DNA from: a virus
IMG/VR virus record: IMGVR_UViG_3300034378_000082
Span: 1 to 49,517 of that record
Length of the DNA: 49,517 nucleotides
Reading direction: 5' to 3' (one strand)
Below, piece by piece: positions 5,491-13,984 of the stretch. Position numbers and translations under genes: made by a program. The notes beneath the pieces are model-generated. The model did no database searches, had not been told where the DNA came from, and worked only from the letters and a program-made list of their open reading frames with translations. The first letter of the stretch is position 1. Every line of letters starts with the position of its first letter.

Positions 5491-5560
5491 ACAACCCACT
5501 CACCCCGTATCGTGAGGTGCGGGGACGCTCTTCGTCAGCGTTCGCGCGAGTGGGTTGTTC
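5489..5560 (+). terminator. Branched hairpin (terminator or structured RNA)
   Basis: A perfect 13-bp outer stem (5489-5501 / 5548-5560) encloses two smaller hairpins: CCCCG/CGGGG (5503-5507 / 5520-5524) and ACGCT/AGCGT (5525-5529 / 5537-5541). The 3' strand is followed by TCTTTT. It begins on the stop codon of the ATPase gene. A terminator is the simplest reading, but the three-way junction is more elaborate than termination needs. Confidence 0.65.
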
Positions 5561-5598
5561 TCTTTTGGAGGAGAAGTGAGAGGGGACTACTACGTTGT

Positions 5599-5904
5599 AT
5601 GGCAACCCATCCAGTAATCTACCTACGCAGACCGAAAAGACGGCAGGCTCCTCACACGGAAAGGTCAAGGCTGCTACGGAAACTTCTTCAGGAGCTAGGA
5701 CCGAATGAAAGTCTTATCGTCAAAGGTTGGTTCAAAGCCGAAGGTTTCCAGGGAGCGAGCCAAGAAAAGTCCTACCTCCAGAACTGGCTCAAAAAATACT
5801 TCCCGAAAGAAAAGTTCTATCTCGGTCTCCTCCCCCCGCAAGCGGGGTCGAAGAAAAGGCGTTGGAGAATCTGTCGAGACAAAACTCAAAAGGGCCAGGG
5901 GTAG
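5599..5904 (+). CDS. Putative winged-helix-like basic protein, 101 aa
   Basis: Frame starting MATHPVIYLRRPKRRQAPHT. From about residue 25 the sequence is globular (LLRKLLQELGPNESLIVKGW, then SYLQNWLKKYFPKEKFYL and a RRWRICRDK end), resembling a small winged-helix domain, and codon use in this frame looks like the rest of the arm. No good ribosome binding site precedes this ATG; GGAGGAGAA lies about 25 bases upstream, before a GTG (5576) in another frame that stops after 13 codons. The same DNA is also open in the frame of the next gene (from 5705), there a Lys/Ser/Arg-rich low-complexity sequence. I prefer this frame but the start is uncertain. Confidence 0.55.
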   Translation: MATHPVIYLRRPKRRQAPHTERSRLLRKLLQELGPNESLIVKGWFKAEGFQGASQEKSYLQNWLKKYFPKEKFYLGLLPPQAGSKKRRWRICRDKTQKGQG

Positions 5905-5917
5905 GCGGCTGTGGGGG

Positions 5918-6595
5918 ATGTATAAGGACAAACGGGTGTTCAAGAAATACTTGGAGGGTTTGAAGGACGCCCGCGAATTCATGTCTGAGGGTAGGATTCA
6001 TTTTCTTCAATCTGTGGGAGACTCGTACCGGAAGGCGATTTACCGGCATTTCAAGGAAGTTGACCCTGAAGGCTACAAGGAACTGATGGTGTACCGAAGG
6101 GCTTTGGCAAAGGCAAAAAAGAGGGAAAAGGAAATTCCCCTCAAGGACACGTTGGATGAGACGAAGGTTGAGATAGCCCAAGCTCATTACGAGGAAGAGG
6201 GGATCACCAAAACCCGCTTCATTCCCTTCGAGGGGATTCTGGATATTATCGCTGTGCTTCGGGCAGCGGGTTACTCGATCAAAGAGGTCTGCGCGAAGCT
6301 GCGGGTGGAACCTCAGATCGTTCAGAAAGTCACTCAGGCGGATGTAGCCCGGATGCGAAGGCGGCTGCCGGAGGCTATCACAATGGCTGCCGATAAGAAG
6401 GTAATGTTCGATTTGGCTGAAGGGGAGGTTGACAAAGACACGGAGCGTGCAGATCGGATAGCAGCCCGGAGAAGGAAACAGGCTTTGGAAGAGTGGGACA
6501 GAAGCGAAGGGAGAAACAAGCCGACTTTGCCCTCAGAAGCGAAACAGATTAGAAGTGACCATGAGACGTTCTTTGATGTGAAGGAGGGGAAATGA
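5918..6595 (+). CDS. Putative DNA-binding protein, candidate small terminase
   Basis: 225 residues from ATG 5918 (MYKDKRVFKKYLEGLKDARE). The same frame is open from ATG 5705, which would add 71 low-complexity basic residues and would overlap the 101-aa gene; that longer start is possible. Mostly helical, with a helix-turn-helix-like segment (GYSIKEVCAKLRVEPQIVQK, about residues 115-134) and a charged C-terminal helix. Phage small terminase subunits often have an N-terminal HTH and helical core, and no other candidate is seen, but the large subunit is 11 kb away, so the assignment is weak. ATGA overlap with the next gene. Confidence 0.6.
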   Translation: MYKDKRVFKKYLEGLKDAREFMSEGRIHFLQSVGDSYRKAIYRHFKEVDPEGYKELMVYRRALAKAKKREKEIPLKDTLDETKVEIAQAHYEEEGITKTRFIPFEGILDIIAVLRAAGYSIKEVCAKLRVEPQIVQKVTQADVARMRRRLPEAITMAADKKVMFDLAEGEVDKDTERADRIAARRRKQALEEWDRSEGRNKPTLPSEAKQIRSDHETFFDVKEGK

Positions 6596-6996
6596 AGAAA
6601 TGGTTGTGTGATGCTTACTTGGGGCCGGATGTTGCTGTGCGGATATATGTGACGGATGAAGGGGATCAGGGATCTTGTAGTTGTCCTTATGCTGGCAAAA
6701 AGATGAGTTGGCATGTTTGTGTAGGTGTGGGGAGGAGTTGGGGGGAGACGTTTATTACCTTGCTCCATGAGCTTTTTGAGACTGCCGCAATACTGCAGAA
6801 GGGTTCTTTTGTCCCTGACCATGCTTGGGGGGACAAGAGCGACCGACGGTTATTTTTGTTCGGGCATGGGGATTTTGAGGAGATGTGCGCTTGTGTCGGA
6901 GACGTTCTCTTGATTGTGGCACCAAGGTTGGAAAAGGCTTGGAGAGAATTCCACAAGTCTAAGAAAGAGAAAAGGAAGAAGAAGAAAAAGAAATGA
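6592..6996 (+). CDS. Hypothetical protein with LLHELFE motif, 134 aa
   Basis: Starts on the ATGA overlap with the preceding gene. Residues 57-63 read LLHELFE, followed by a second conserved-looking acidic helix (GDFEEMCACVGDVLL). This resembles small phage proteins annotated as HExxE or HExxH metallopeptidase-like, though a third ligand cannot be identified from sequence alone. The last 13 residues are almost all Lys. It is directly coupled (ATGA) to the epimerase gene, so it is transcribed with the sugar island; no link in function is evident. Confidence 0.65.
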   Translation: MKKWLCDAYLGPDVAVRIYVTDEGDQGSCSCPYAGKKMSWHVCVGVGRSWGETFITLLHELFETAAILQKGSFVPDHAWGDKSDRRLFLFGHGDFEEMCACVGDVLLIVAPRLEKAWREFHKSKKEKRKKKKKK

Positions 6997-7934
6997 GCTA
7001 TCTAGTAACAGGTGGAGCAGGATTCATTGGATCGAGTCTTGTCAGGCGATTGGTTGAGGTGGGTCATAGCGTGCGTGTGCTGGATAACTTCGCTACGGGT
7101 TCTGTGCAGAACATCAGCGATGTGCTTGACAAAGTAGATCTCATTGTGGGTGATGTGCGGAACGCTACGGTTGTGGACAGGGCGATGGAGGGAGCAAAGC
7201 ATGTTCTTCACCTTGCCGCTCTTCCCTCAGTAGTAAGATCCGTGTCGTATCCAGTTCTCACCAGTGAAGTCAATGTTCTGGGTACGCTCAACACGCTTGA
7301 AGCGGCGCGAGGGGCAGGCGTGGAGACGTTCGTGCTGGCCTCATCCTCATCGGTATATGGTAATACACCTACCTTACCGAAAACAGAAGAAATGTCTCTT
7401 GCTCCTCTGTCACCCTACGCAGTTCAGAAATTGGCTTGTGAGCATTATTGTAGGGTGTATCATCAGTTGTTTGGGCTTCGTACCTTCGTGCTTCGATACT
7501 TCAACGTATATGGGCCACGGCAGAATATCTGTTCACAATACGCAGCGGTCATACCCATATTTATCGAGAAACTCCTCAACTACCAATCTCTTGTTATTCA
7601 TGGTGATGGGGAGCAGACTAGAGACTTCACTTTCGTGGATGATGTTGTTGAGGCCACTATTCGTTGCTGTGAGGTTCCGAACGCTAAATGCGGGACGTAT
7701 AACATTGCCTGTGGCAGCCAAGTTTCTGTCAACCAGCTTGCTGGTAAGCTCATTGACTTGATGGACAGTAGTATCAAGCCTATCCACGATGATCCACGTA
7801 AAGGTGATGTGCTTCACATGCAGGCTGACGTGTCAAAAGCGTGTGAATATCTCAACTGGCAGTCTCGAATATCATTCGATGAGGGACTCAGGCTTACTCT
7901 TAAATGGTTTGCGGGGGAGGGAGGAAAGAAATGA
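6993..7934 (+). CDS. NAD-dependent sugar epimerase/dehydratase (SDR)
   Basis: 313-residue extended short-chain dehydrogenase. The NAD-binding motif is GGAGFIG (7-13), SSSSVYG lies at 117-123, and the catalytic YxxxK is Tyr142/Lys146 (SPYAVQK), followed by the family signature RYFNVYGPRQ. It matches the UDP-GlcNAc/UDP-glucose 4-epimerase and dTDP-glucose 4,6-dehydratase group; YFNVYGPRQ with a C-terminal sugar domain favours a 4-epimerase of the WbpP type. Substrate cannot be fixed from sequence. First enzyme of the glycan island, coupled by ATGA overlaps on both sides. Likely cytoplasmic, supplying a nucleotide sugar to the downstream transferases. Confidence 0.9.
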   Translation: MSYLVTGGAGFIGSSLVRRLVEVGHSVRVLDNFATGSVQNISDVLDKVDLIVGDVRNATVVDRAMEGAKHVLHLAALPSVVRSVSYPVLTSEVNVLGTLNTLEAARGAGVETFVLASSSSVYGNTPTLPKTEEMSLAPLSPYAVQKLACEHYCRVYHQLFGLRTFVLRYFNVYGPRQNICSQYAAVIPIFIEKLLNYQSLVIHGDGEQTRDFTFVDDVVEATIRCCEVPNAKCGTYNIACGSQVSVNQLAGKLIDLMDSSIKPIHDDPRKGDVLHMQADVSKACEYLNWQSRISFDEGLRLTLKWFAGEGGKK

Positions 7935-9055
7935 GAATCATCATGCCGGACAAACTGATTAAGGCTGACTCCTATTACTTCAAGCCTTTCTGTCGGTATA
8001 TCGTCTCTGATTATGAATTGGACACTCTCCTCAAGTTCTCTCCGAGAACGAATTGGAAGTGGAGTTCCTTCAACGCATGGGAGCGTAGGTATAGTGGTCA
8101 AGACCTTAATGGGAAGAAAGTTTGTGTCTACCGGCATAATGCTTGGGGAGATCAGCTTATTGCTTCTGCTATCCCCCGGTACATTAAGACGCTTTATCCT
8201 GACGCGACAGTTCACTTGTATTGTCACCCTCATGTGATGGCTCTTTGGTTGGGGAATCCCTACGTGGAGGGAAGCGCGATTTCTCTACCGATCCCATTTG
8301 AGGCCGCGATCAATTATGATTATCAAGTCTTCTATGAAGGGATGCTGGAAGGAAACAGTGAGCCGGACCAACGGTGTTGTTACGATGATATGTTTGGTTG
8401 GATCGGGTTGGATGATGTTCCGACGTGCTACAAGCGGCCTTGTTTCTTTCCGAGACCAGAAGACTATAAGTATGTGAAGAAGTCAGGGATAGACCTGAAG
8501 AAAAAATACATGGTCTATCACATGGCCCCTGACAATGAGAACAGGAGCTATCCCCCGAAAAAGAGTAAGTTGTTCATAGAGAAATTTCTGGCGGCCTTTC
8601 CTGTTTTCAATGTGATAATTGTAGGGATGGACAAGCATAAGGAGTACGAGGAAATTCTTGAAGTCTTCCGTTACGACGAGCGTGTGGTGAATCTGATTGA
8701 TAAGACTCCGAACTTCCGTGATGTCTTTCCTATCATAGAGAGAGCCTCACTCGTAATTTGTCCTGACTCCGCAGTAATGCACATGGCGGCAATCTTCGAT
8801 CAAGTGCCTGTGATTTCGCTGTGGGGTCTGTTTGCCCCTCACGATAGAATAGCGTACTACCCAAACAACTTTCCTCTTTTTCATCCTGAAGCCTGCCCTC
8901 ATGCCCCTTGTCGAGATCACAATTTCTTTTTGCCTTTAGAGAACTGCAAAGACGCTACCGAGCATCGGGACAAAGAGAGAATCAAATGGTGTTGCGCTCT
9001 GGACGCGATTACGCCGGAGGAGATCGTGGAGAGGGCGAAGGGGATCTTGGGATGA
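7931..9055 (+). CDS. GT9 (heptosyltransferase-like) glycosyltransferase
   Basis: 374 residues from MRIIMPDKLIKADSYYFKPF; the ATG overlaps the epimerase stop and follows GGGAGGGAGGAAAGAA. The middle has the GT9 N-domain pattern (YRHNAWGDQLIASAIPRYIK, strand-loop-helix with GD), and the C-domain has ICPDSAVMHMAAIFDQVP then ISLWG, equivalent to the nucleotide-sugar-binding GPDSGxxH motif of LPS heptosyltransferases (WaaC/WaaF). A Cys/His-rich tail follows (CPHAPCRDH...WCC), which is unusual. GT9 enzymes classically use ADP-heptose, and the phage also carries a heptose-type nucleotidyltransferase at 155-652. Confidence 0.85.
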   Translation: MRIIMPDKLIKADSYYFKPFCRYIVSDYELDTLLKFSPRTNWKWSSFNAWERRYSGQDLNGKKVCVYRHNAWGDQLIASAIPRYIKTLYPDATVHLYCHPHVMALWLGNPYVEGSAISLPIPFEAAINYDYQVFYEGMLEGNSEPDQRCCYDDMFGWIGLDDVPTCYKRPCFFPRPEDYKYVKKSGIDLKKKYMVYHMAPDNENRSYPPKKSKLFIEKFLAAFPVFNVIIVGMDKHKEYEEILEVFRYDERVVNLIDKTPNFRDVFPIIERASLVICPDSAVMHMAAIFDQVPVISLWGLFAPHDRIAYYPNNFPLFHPEACPHAPCRDHNFFLPLENCKDATEHRDKERIKWCCALDAITPEEIVERAKGILG

Positions 9056-9942
9056 GGCATATAAGCAGGCTTACGGGTAAGCCTCTCAAGTTCAAGACGA
9101 AAGAGCAGTATGAAGCTCAGTTGAAAGAACTTCGAGAGAAGGGTCTGGTTAAAAGGGAGCGCAGTCGAAAGACTCGTCGTGACATTAGACGTGACCGATA
9201 TTGGAAGTCTGTTCATAGCCCTCTCACGCTCCCTCCTCAACGTTTCACGCGAGAGCCTGCCGCAAAACCTGAAGGCCATGTCAGGCAAGTCTTCAGCATA
9301 ATCCAGCCTACGAGACAACGGCCTGCTCCTTGCCGTCAATGTATGTATATGTGGATGGACTACTTCTCGGAGCACAATGAGCTTGAATATGTCCTTTCAA
9401 TAGACACGGATGATGCGAAATCCTACATGCCTGTGATACAAGAGATGTTGGGCCAAGTGAATCTAAAAGTCTCAATCATGGAGAATGAGAATGTCGTGCA
9501 GGCTCTTAACGTGGGCGCGAAGATCGCTAAAGGGGACATTCTGCTCTACGTCTCAGACGATTTCGAGTGTTTTTCAAATTACGATTTGAAGATACAGGAA
9601 CTTGTGAAGGGGCAGGGAGATGATTGGTTCCTTCTAGTACATGATGGAATTCAAGACAAGATTGCCACACTTCTGATTGAGTCTCGGATGTACTACAGTC
9701 GTTTTGGGTATCTCTACTATCCTGAGTATATCTCGATGTTCGCAGATCCCGATGCCACGGAGGTTGCTCATCGGTTGGGCAAGCTCATAGACGCAACTCA
9801 TGTTACCTTCAAGCATGACCATCACTCAATAGGGGGATTCATGGCTGATGGAGTAACTGCGAAGCACGAGAATCCGCAAACGTGGGCGCATGGAGAGAAG
9901 TTGTTCAACGAAAGGAAAGCGAGGAACTTTGATCTGCCATGA
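9052..9942 (+). CDS. Family 2-like glycosyltransferase, 296 aa
   Basis: Start at 9052 on an ATGA overlap. A basic region of about 65 residues leads into the GT-A core: a first strand FSIIQPTRQRPAPCRQ (about 77-92), then GDILLYVSDDFECFS with an SDD metal/nucleotide motif (about 161-175). The end contains HLIDATHVTFKHDHHSIGG-like His-rich sequence, often near the acceptor site. The fold assignment rests on the strand and DD pattern. Donor and acceptor unknown. An open frame extends upstream to 8908 but overlaps GT9 and is not needed. Confidence 0.75.
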   Translation: MRHISRLTGKPLKFKTKEQYEAQLKELREKGLVKRERSRKTRRDIRRDRYWKSVHSPLTLPPQRFTREPAAKPEGHVRQVFSIIQPTRQRPAPCRQCMYMWMDYFSEHNELEYVLSIDTDDAKSYMPVIQEMLGQVNLKVSIMENENVVQALNVGAKIAKGDILLYVSDDFECFSNYDLKIQELVKGQGDDWFLLVHDGIQDKIATLLIESRMYYSRFGYLYYPEYISMFADPDATEVAHRLGKLIDATHVTFKHDHHSIGGFMADGVTAKHENPQTWAHGEKLFNERKARNFDLP

Positions 9943-10751
9943 GGAACTATACAGCTTACTACATGGTGATTCGAGATGAGTTTTGCTTGATGGAATCTTG
10001 TGAGTCTCTCTATGCACAAGGAGTGAGAGGTTTTTTCTTCCTTACGCCGGAGACGTATTGGGATGGGACTCCAGCTTCGGTTTCAGACATACAATCAATA
10101 GAGAAAATTTTCAGTAAGGTTTCTGGTTGGACTGGCGTGCGGGCAAAGGTGCTTCAAGTGAACCCTAAGATGTATCCTGCTCCTACTTACTTGGAGACGG
10201 AAGGAAAGATTCGGAACTTCGGGATGGAGTATTTAAGTCAGAGGGAGCATATCCTTATTGTTGAAGCAGATGAGTGGTGGAGACCGGGAACTCTCAAGAG
10301 GTTGGATGATTTCATCACGGCTTCTGGAGCAACAACGGTTTCTCTGAGGTCTATTCCGGTCGCAGGTTTCCCTGGCTACCCTCTTATCGCAGAGCAAGAA
10401 GGGTTACTCGTATATGTGAAGGCCACAGAGAGGTTCAAGAGTGGTAGGTGTCCCAACATTATTCCTAAGACGTTGCAGGACTACTTTGGGATTTATCACT
10501 TTACCTCAACACGCCGGACGATGGTGGAAACTATCTACAAGCATGAAAAGTCGAGTCATTATGATGACCCGAACTACGCTATGGACAAGTGGTTGAAAGA
10601 GAAACTTCCGAAGATAAAGCCTGGGGAGAAAGATTGCCATATGTTCAAGAAGTACCAAATCTGGAAAGAGGCGCGGCATTTCTCTGAGATTGAGTGGTAC
10701 GAGATATTGCCGGACAGTTTGAAACCTTTCTTGGGAAAACCTGGGCAATGA
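9939..10751 (+). CDS. Glycosyltransferase-like protein, 270 aa
   Basis: ATGA overlap with the previous gene. The N-terminus (MRNYTAYYMVIRDEFCLMES) and the later strand HILIVEADEWWRPGTLKRLD (about 104-123) follow the GT2 pattern, with EADEWW in the place of the DxD metal site, as in bacterial family 2 enzymes that carry DADE or EADE. A substrate half (SIPVAGFPGYPLI, YHFTSTRRTM) follows. Likely adds one sugar to the island's glycan; details cannot be read from sequence. Confidence 0.7.
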   Translation: MRNYTAYYMVIRDEFCLMESCESLYAQGVRGFFFLTPETYWDGTPASVSDIQSIEKIFSKVSGWTGVRAKVLQVNPKMYPAPTYLETEGKIRNFGMEYLSQREHILIVEADEWWRPGTLKRLDDFITASGATTVSLRSIPVAGFPGYPLIAEQEGLLVYVKATERFKSGRCPNIIPKTLQDYFGIYHFTSTRRTMVETIYKHEKSSHYDDPNYAMDKWLKEKLPKIKPGEKDCHMFKKYQIWKEARHFSEIEWYEILPDSLKPFLGKPGQ

Positions 10752-10840
10752 AGACACCTTGGCCTGAGAGAAAGCGTGAACAATTTGAAGACAAGTACGG
10801 TGAGAGGATTATGGAAAATTTTAAGGACTATGAGTTCTAA
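10748..10840 (+). CDS. Possible 30-aa charged peptide
   Basis: Reads MKTPWPERKREQFEDKYGER and continues for ten residues. The ATG overlaps the stop of the preceding transferase (ATGA), and its end carries the AAGGA that precedes the next gene. Too short to identify; it may be a real coupling peptide that keeps ribosomes moving into the next transferase gene. Confidence 0.4.
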   Translation: MKTPWPERKREQFEDKYGERIMENFKDYEF

Positions 10841-11495
10841 GTGCGTCGTCAACTTCGCGTGTCCGGGGCGAGAACGTTATCTGTTGGGGCAGGAGCGTTT
10901 GAAGAGGTCTCTCCAGACTCAGAAGTACAAAGGCCACTTAATCTTCTACACAAACAGCTACCCTCCCAAATGCCCCCCTCATCACCAAGTACCTTATGCG
11001 TTCAAATGGTACGGGCTACAAGATGCTTTCAACAGGGGGTGCGATCTTGTGTTGTGGTTAGATGCGAGTGTGGTTGTGCTCAAGCCAATGACTTCTTTGT
11101 GGGAAGTGGTAGAGAAGAGAGGGATACTGCTTTTCGACAATCCGGGTGTCCCTGCTCATTTCTTCACGTCTAAAGATTGTCTTGATAAGTTGAAATGTTC
11201 TCTTGAGGAAGCTCAGAAGATCAATCAGGTGGTAGGTGGGGTAGTAGGTTTCAATCGTAATCACCCGGACGCAAGGAACGTCGTGGACTGGATGCTTAAT
11301 CTCAGTAGGGATGGAGTTTCCTTCCAGGGAGGTTCTTGTACGAGTCCTCATCCTAAGTTCATTGTGCATAGGCACGATCAGAGTTGCTTGTCCATAATTT
11401 CGCATAGAATGAAAATCAAGAGAGAACCTTTCGAGTGGGTGAGGTATTCAAGTAGCGTGATTGGTAAGACAATACTAGAACTGAGAGGTATGTGA
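10830..11495 (+). CDS. GT8-like glycosyltransferase, 221 aa
   Basis: Start at 10830 (MSSKCVVNFACPGRERYLLG), with AAGGA only two bases away; a longer frame from 10776 overlaps the 30-aa peptide and lacks conserved sequence. The core CDLVLWLDASVVVLKPMTSL (about 71-90) matches the GT-A pattern with a DxD-like DAS as in GT8/GT32-type enzymes, followed by VVGGVVGFNRNHP, equivalent to the acceptor loop of these families. One of several single-sugar transferases in the island. Confidence 0.7.
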   Translation: MSSKCVVNFACPGRERYLLGQERLKRSLQTQKYKGHLIFYTNSYPPKCPPHHQVPYAFKWYGLQDAFNRGCDLVLWLDASVVVLKPMTSLWEVVEKRGILLFDNPGVPAHFFTSKDCLDKLKCSLEEAQKINQVVGGVVGFNRNHPDARNVVDWMLNLSRDGVSFQGGSCTSPHPKFIVHRHDQSCLSIISHRMKIKREPFEWVRYSSSVIGKTILELRGM

Positions 11496-12205
11496 TGAGA
11501 GACCGTAACCGAAGAAGAAGAAAAGTCAAACGTGATCCATCGAGGAGGCCACCTACCGTACAAGTCAAATCTGGAAAGTTGGTTGCGGTTGTAGCTGTGA
11601 CAGATTCTCCTGTTGCTGAGATGTGCTTGAGAACGTTTCCTTCATTATGTGATGCGATCTATGTCCAGTTCGATCCGTTCACAGGCACGCAGGAATTCCT
11701 AAGACACTTGAGGAGGAACCAGCAGTCTATCTTTGGAGGGAAGTTACGGATGTTACGGACTGCGAAGAGGAAGTGGACGATGGGTATGTGGCATGAGGAT
11801 CTGCTGGAAATGGTGAGGGGGGCGAACGCTTCTATGATCTTCACTCCGGGGCAAGATGAAACTTACCAAGTCAAACCTTTCCGTGCCGATGTTCAACGGT
11901 TGGTGCAATCCCCCGCGAACGCTCTGATGTTCACTTATTCTGATATGGCTACGGATGATGGGAGAGTCATTCCTTTCCGATACCCCGGCAAGCCTCACAT
12001 GAAAGTCTATAAATGGAAATCTGGGTTGAGCTACAAACCCTATAGTGGGTGTGGACAGGTTGCCAAGTACGCTCATCCGTCTGTTCAGATAAGAAGCACT
12101 ACTGGGATTAAGCATTGGTGTTTTTACACAAAGGAGATGGAAGAGAAGAAGATCCGCTGGCTTAAGAAACATTATGATTTCGAGTCCGTGATAAGAAGGA
12201 GATAG
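11495..12205 (+). CDS. Glycosyltransferase-like protein, 236 aa
   Basis: ATG at 11495 overlaps the previous TGA by one base (TGATG) and follows GAGAGGT. A strongly basic N-terminus (RDRNRRRRKVKRDPSRR) precedes a Rossmann-like strand KLVAVVAVTDSPVAEMCLRT, a GT2 first-strand pattern. ANASMIFTPGQDETY may be the DxD-equivalent strand (Q-D-E). The fold call is moderate. It lies in the middle of the glycan island. Confidence 0.6.
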   Translation: MRDRNRRRRKVKRDPSRRPPTVQVKSGKLVAVVAVTDSPVAEMCLRTFPSLCDAIYVQFDPFTGTQEFLRHLRRNQQSIFGGKLRMLRTAKRKWTMGMWHEDLLEMVRGANASMIFTPGQDETYQVKPFRADVQRLVQSPANALMFTYSDMATDDGRVIPFRYPGKPHMKVYKWKSGLSYKPYSGCGQVAKYAHPSVQIRSTTGIKHWCFYTKEMEEKKIRWLKKHYDFESVIRRR

Positions 12206-12209
12206 TTCG

Positions 12210-13322
12210 ATGCGAGTCTATCACATGATCCGCGTGGGTATTGTTGGGATTGGAGCTATGGGTAAAGGACTTGTCTATCAGTGTATGGTTACTCCAGGGG
12301 TTCAGTGTACGGCTATTACTGATGTAGATGAGAAAAGGTGTCAAGAAGTGAAAGGTTGGCTTCCTGTGGGGAGCGTGGTGCTTTTGGATGGGATGGCAGT
12401 AGCAAAATATCCTTTTGTGGACGTGTTGATTGACGCTACGGGAGACATCGCGGGAACTCTTGAGGTGTTGAAGGCAGCTATCCGAAGAGAGAAGCATATT
12501 GTAATGATGAACGCTGAGATGGATCTCGCGTATGGGGTGGAGTTGTTGGAGTTGGCTAAGACTTTTGGTGTTACTTACACCAGTTGTGGGGGAGATCAGC
12601 CTGTCGTGATAAAGGACTTAATTGACGAGATCGTGTTCTGTGGCTTCGAGCCGGTTATGGCGGGTAACATAAAGGGGTTTTTAGATCGGTACTCGAATCC
12701 TACGAAGATCATACCTGAAGCTGATAAGAGAGACCTTGATTACGTTCAAGCCGCAGCTATGACAGACGGGACTAAAATGAATATCGAGATGGCTTTGGTT
12801 GCAAACTGTCTAGGCTACAAAATTCCGAAGGTGGGAATGACTGGCCCTCGTCTTGATGTTGTTCAGGATGTCTTTAAGGCCTTTGACTTTGGTTCAATAG
12901 ATGCTCCCTGTGTGGAGTACATTGTGGGAGCCGAACCGAATGGGGGAGTTTTCGTTGTAGGAAAGTGCGACCACCCTTATCAGCGGAAGCTCTTGAGGTA
13001 TTACAAAATGGGGAATGGTCCGTATTACCTTTTCTATCGCCACTACCATATCTGCCATGTTGAGGCCATGCGCTCTGTTATTGATGCTTACAATGGAAAG
13101 TCCTCTATGCAACCTGATTTTGGTATGAGAACAGACGTGTACGCTTACGCGAAAAAACCCCTCATGGTGGGGGATACGTTAGATGGTCTCGGAGGATATG
13201 CCTGCTACGGTCTAATAGACAATTTTAAGGAGAATGGATTGCCTGTTTTACTTTGCCGTGGAAAAAAGTTGAGGCGTGCTGTGGGACGGGATAAGGAAAT
13301 CACGAAGGAGGACGTTGAGTGA
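12210..13322 (+). CDS. SAF-domain homoserine dehydrogenase-like oxidoreductase (COG4091 type)
   Basis: 370 residues; AAGGAGATAGTTCG before ATG 12210. The N-terminal Rossmann domain has VGIVGIGAMGKGL (about 8-20) and a strand-end D (TAITDVDEKR). The middle (TSCGGDQPVVIKDLIDEIVF, then ETNP-type GNIKGFLDRYSNP) and the C-terminal region with KKPLMVGDTLDGLGGYACYG fit the homoserine-dehydrogenase-like family carrying an SAF domain. These enzymes are predicted NAD(P)-dependent, several in carbohydrate contexts, with substrates mostly unknown. Its place among glycosyltransferases suggests it makes an unusual sugar or sugar substituent. GTGA overlap with the next gene. Confidence 0.75.
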   Translation: MRVYHMIRVGIVGIGAMGKGLVYQCMVTPGVQCTAITDVDEKRCQEVKGWLPVGSVVLLDGMAVAKYPFVDVLIDATGDIAGTLEVLKAAIRREKHIVMMNAEMDLAYGVELLELAKTFGVTYTSCGGDQPVVIKDLIDEIVFCGFEPVMAGNIKGFLDRYSNPTKIIPEADKRDLDYVQAAAMTDGTKMNIEMALVANCLGYKIPKVGMTGPRLDVVQDVFKAFDFGSIDAPCVEYIVGAEPNGGVFVVGKCDHPYQRKLLRYYKMGNGPYYLFYRHYHICHVEAMRSVIDAYNGKSSMQPDFGMRTDVYAYAKKPLMVGDTLDGLGGYACYGLIDNFKENGLPVLLCRGKKLRRAVGRDKEITKEDVE

Positions 13323-13984
13323 AAAAGGGAATTGTCCTTCTGATGTTTGGGGAGGAGTACAAGAAGATAGGCAAGGCTTGTCTTAAGCACTCAATGAAGA
13401 ACACCAAACTTCCCTTCAAGGTCTTCCAAGGGGCGCAAGAAAAGAACAGGCAAATCAAGACTACTCTTGTGGATCATACTCCTTTCGATAGGACTCTCTA
13501 TTTGGATTGTGATTCGATTATTCAAAAGCCTGGTATTGAGAGAGTCTTCGAGCTTCTTGAAGATTGTGATGTGATTCTACGAAGGTTCGCTAGATGGGGG
13601 AAGGGAGACAAAGTACTGAACATCTATAAGAGAGCTATGGTCCAGTTTGGGGTAACTCTTCCTTTAGATATTTGGAATGGGGCTTTCATAGCCTTCAAGA
13701 AAAATGAAGCTGTTGCGAGATTCTTTTTCAGATGGAACAAATACTGGAGAGTGTTCGGGAAGGGAAGAGAGATGCCTCCCTTAGCTTGTGCTGTCAAGAG
13801 GTCTGAAGGACTGAAAGTGAAAGCTATCCCTAGGGGTTTCTTCAATGCGGAAGAACTTGCGGATGATGTTATCGTACAGCATTACACTGGTCAGAAATTC
13901 TTGGACAAGTTCGGCCTTCCCAAATTCGAGCGTTGGACTCCTTTCGACAGTAACCCGAAAGACTTCTCTTGGACGACAATGTGA
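13319..13984 (+). CDS. GT8-like glycosyltransferase, 221 aa
   Basis: GTG start overlapping the previous stop (GTGA), with AAGGAGG six bases upstream. The core TLYLDCDSIIQKPGIERVFE (about 59-78) contains the DxD motif D-C-D after a hydrophobic strand, as in GT8-type nucleotide-diphospho-sugar transferases. NGAFIAFKKNEAVARFF matches the acceptor-loop strand of the family. Ends with HYTGQKFLDKF, a common C-terminal His motif. One base overlap (TGATG) with the next gene. Confidence 0.8.
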   Translation: MKKGIVLLMFGEEYKKIGKACLKHSMKNTKLPFKVFQGAQEKNRQIKTTLVDHTPFDRTLYLDCDSIIQKPGIERVFELLEDCDVILRRFARWGKGDKVLNIYKRAMVQFGVTLPLDIWNGAFIAFKKNEAVARFFFRWNKYWRVFGKGREMPPLACAVKRSEGLKVKAIPRGFFNAEELADDVIVQHYTGQKFLDKFGLPKFERWTPFDSNPKDFSWTTM

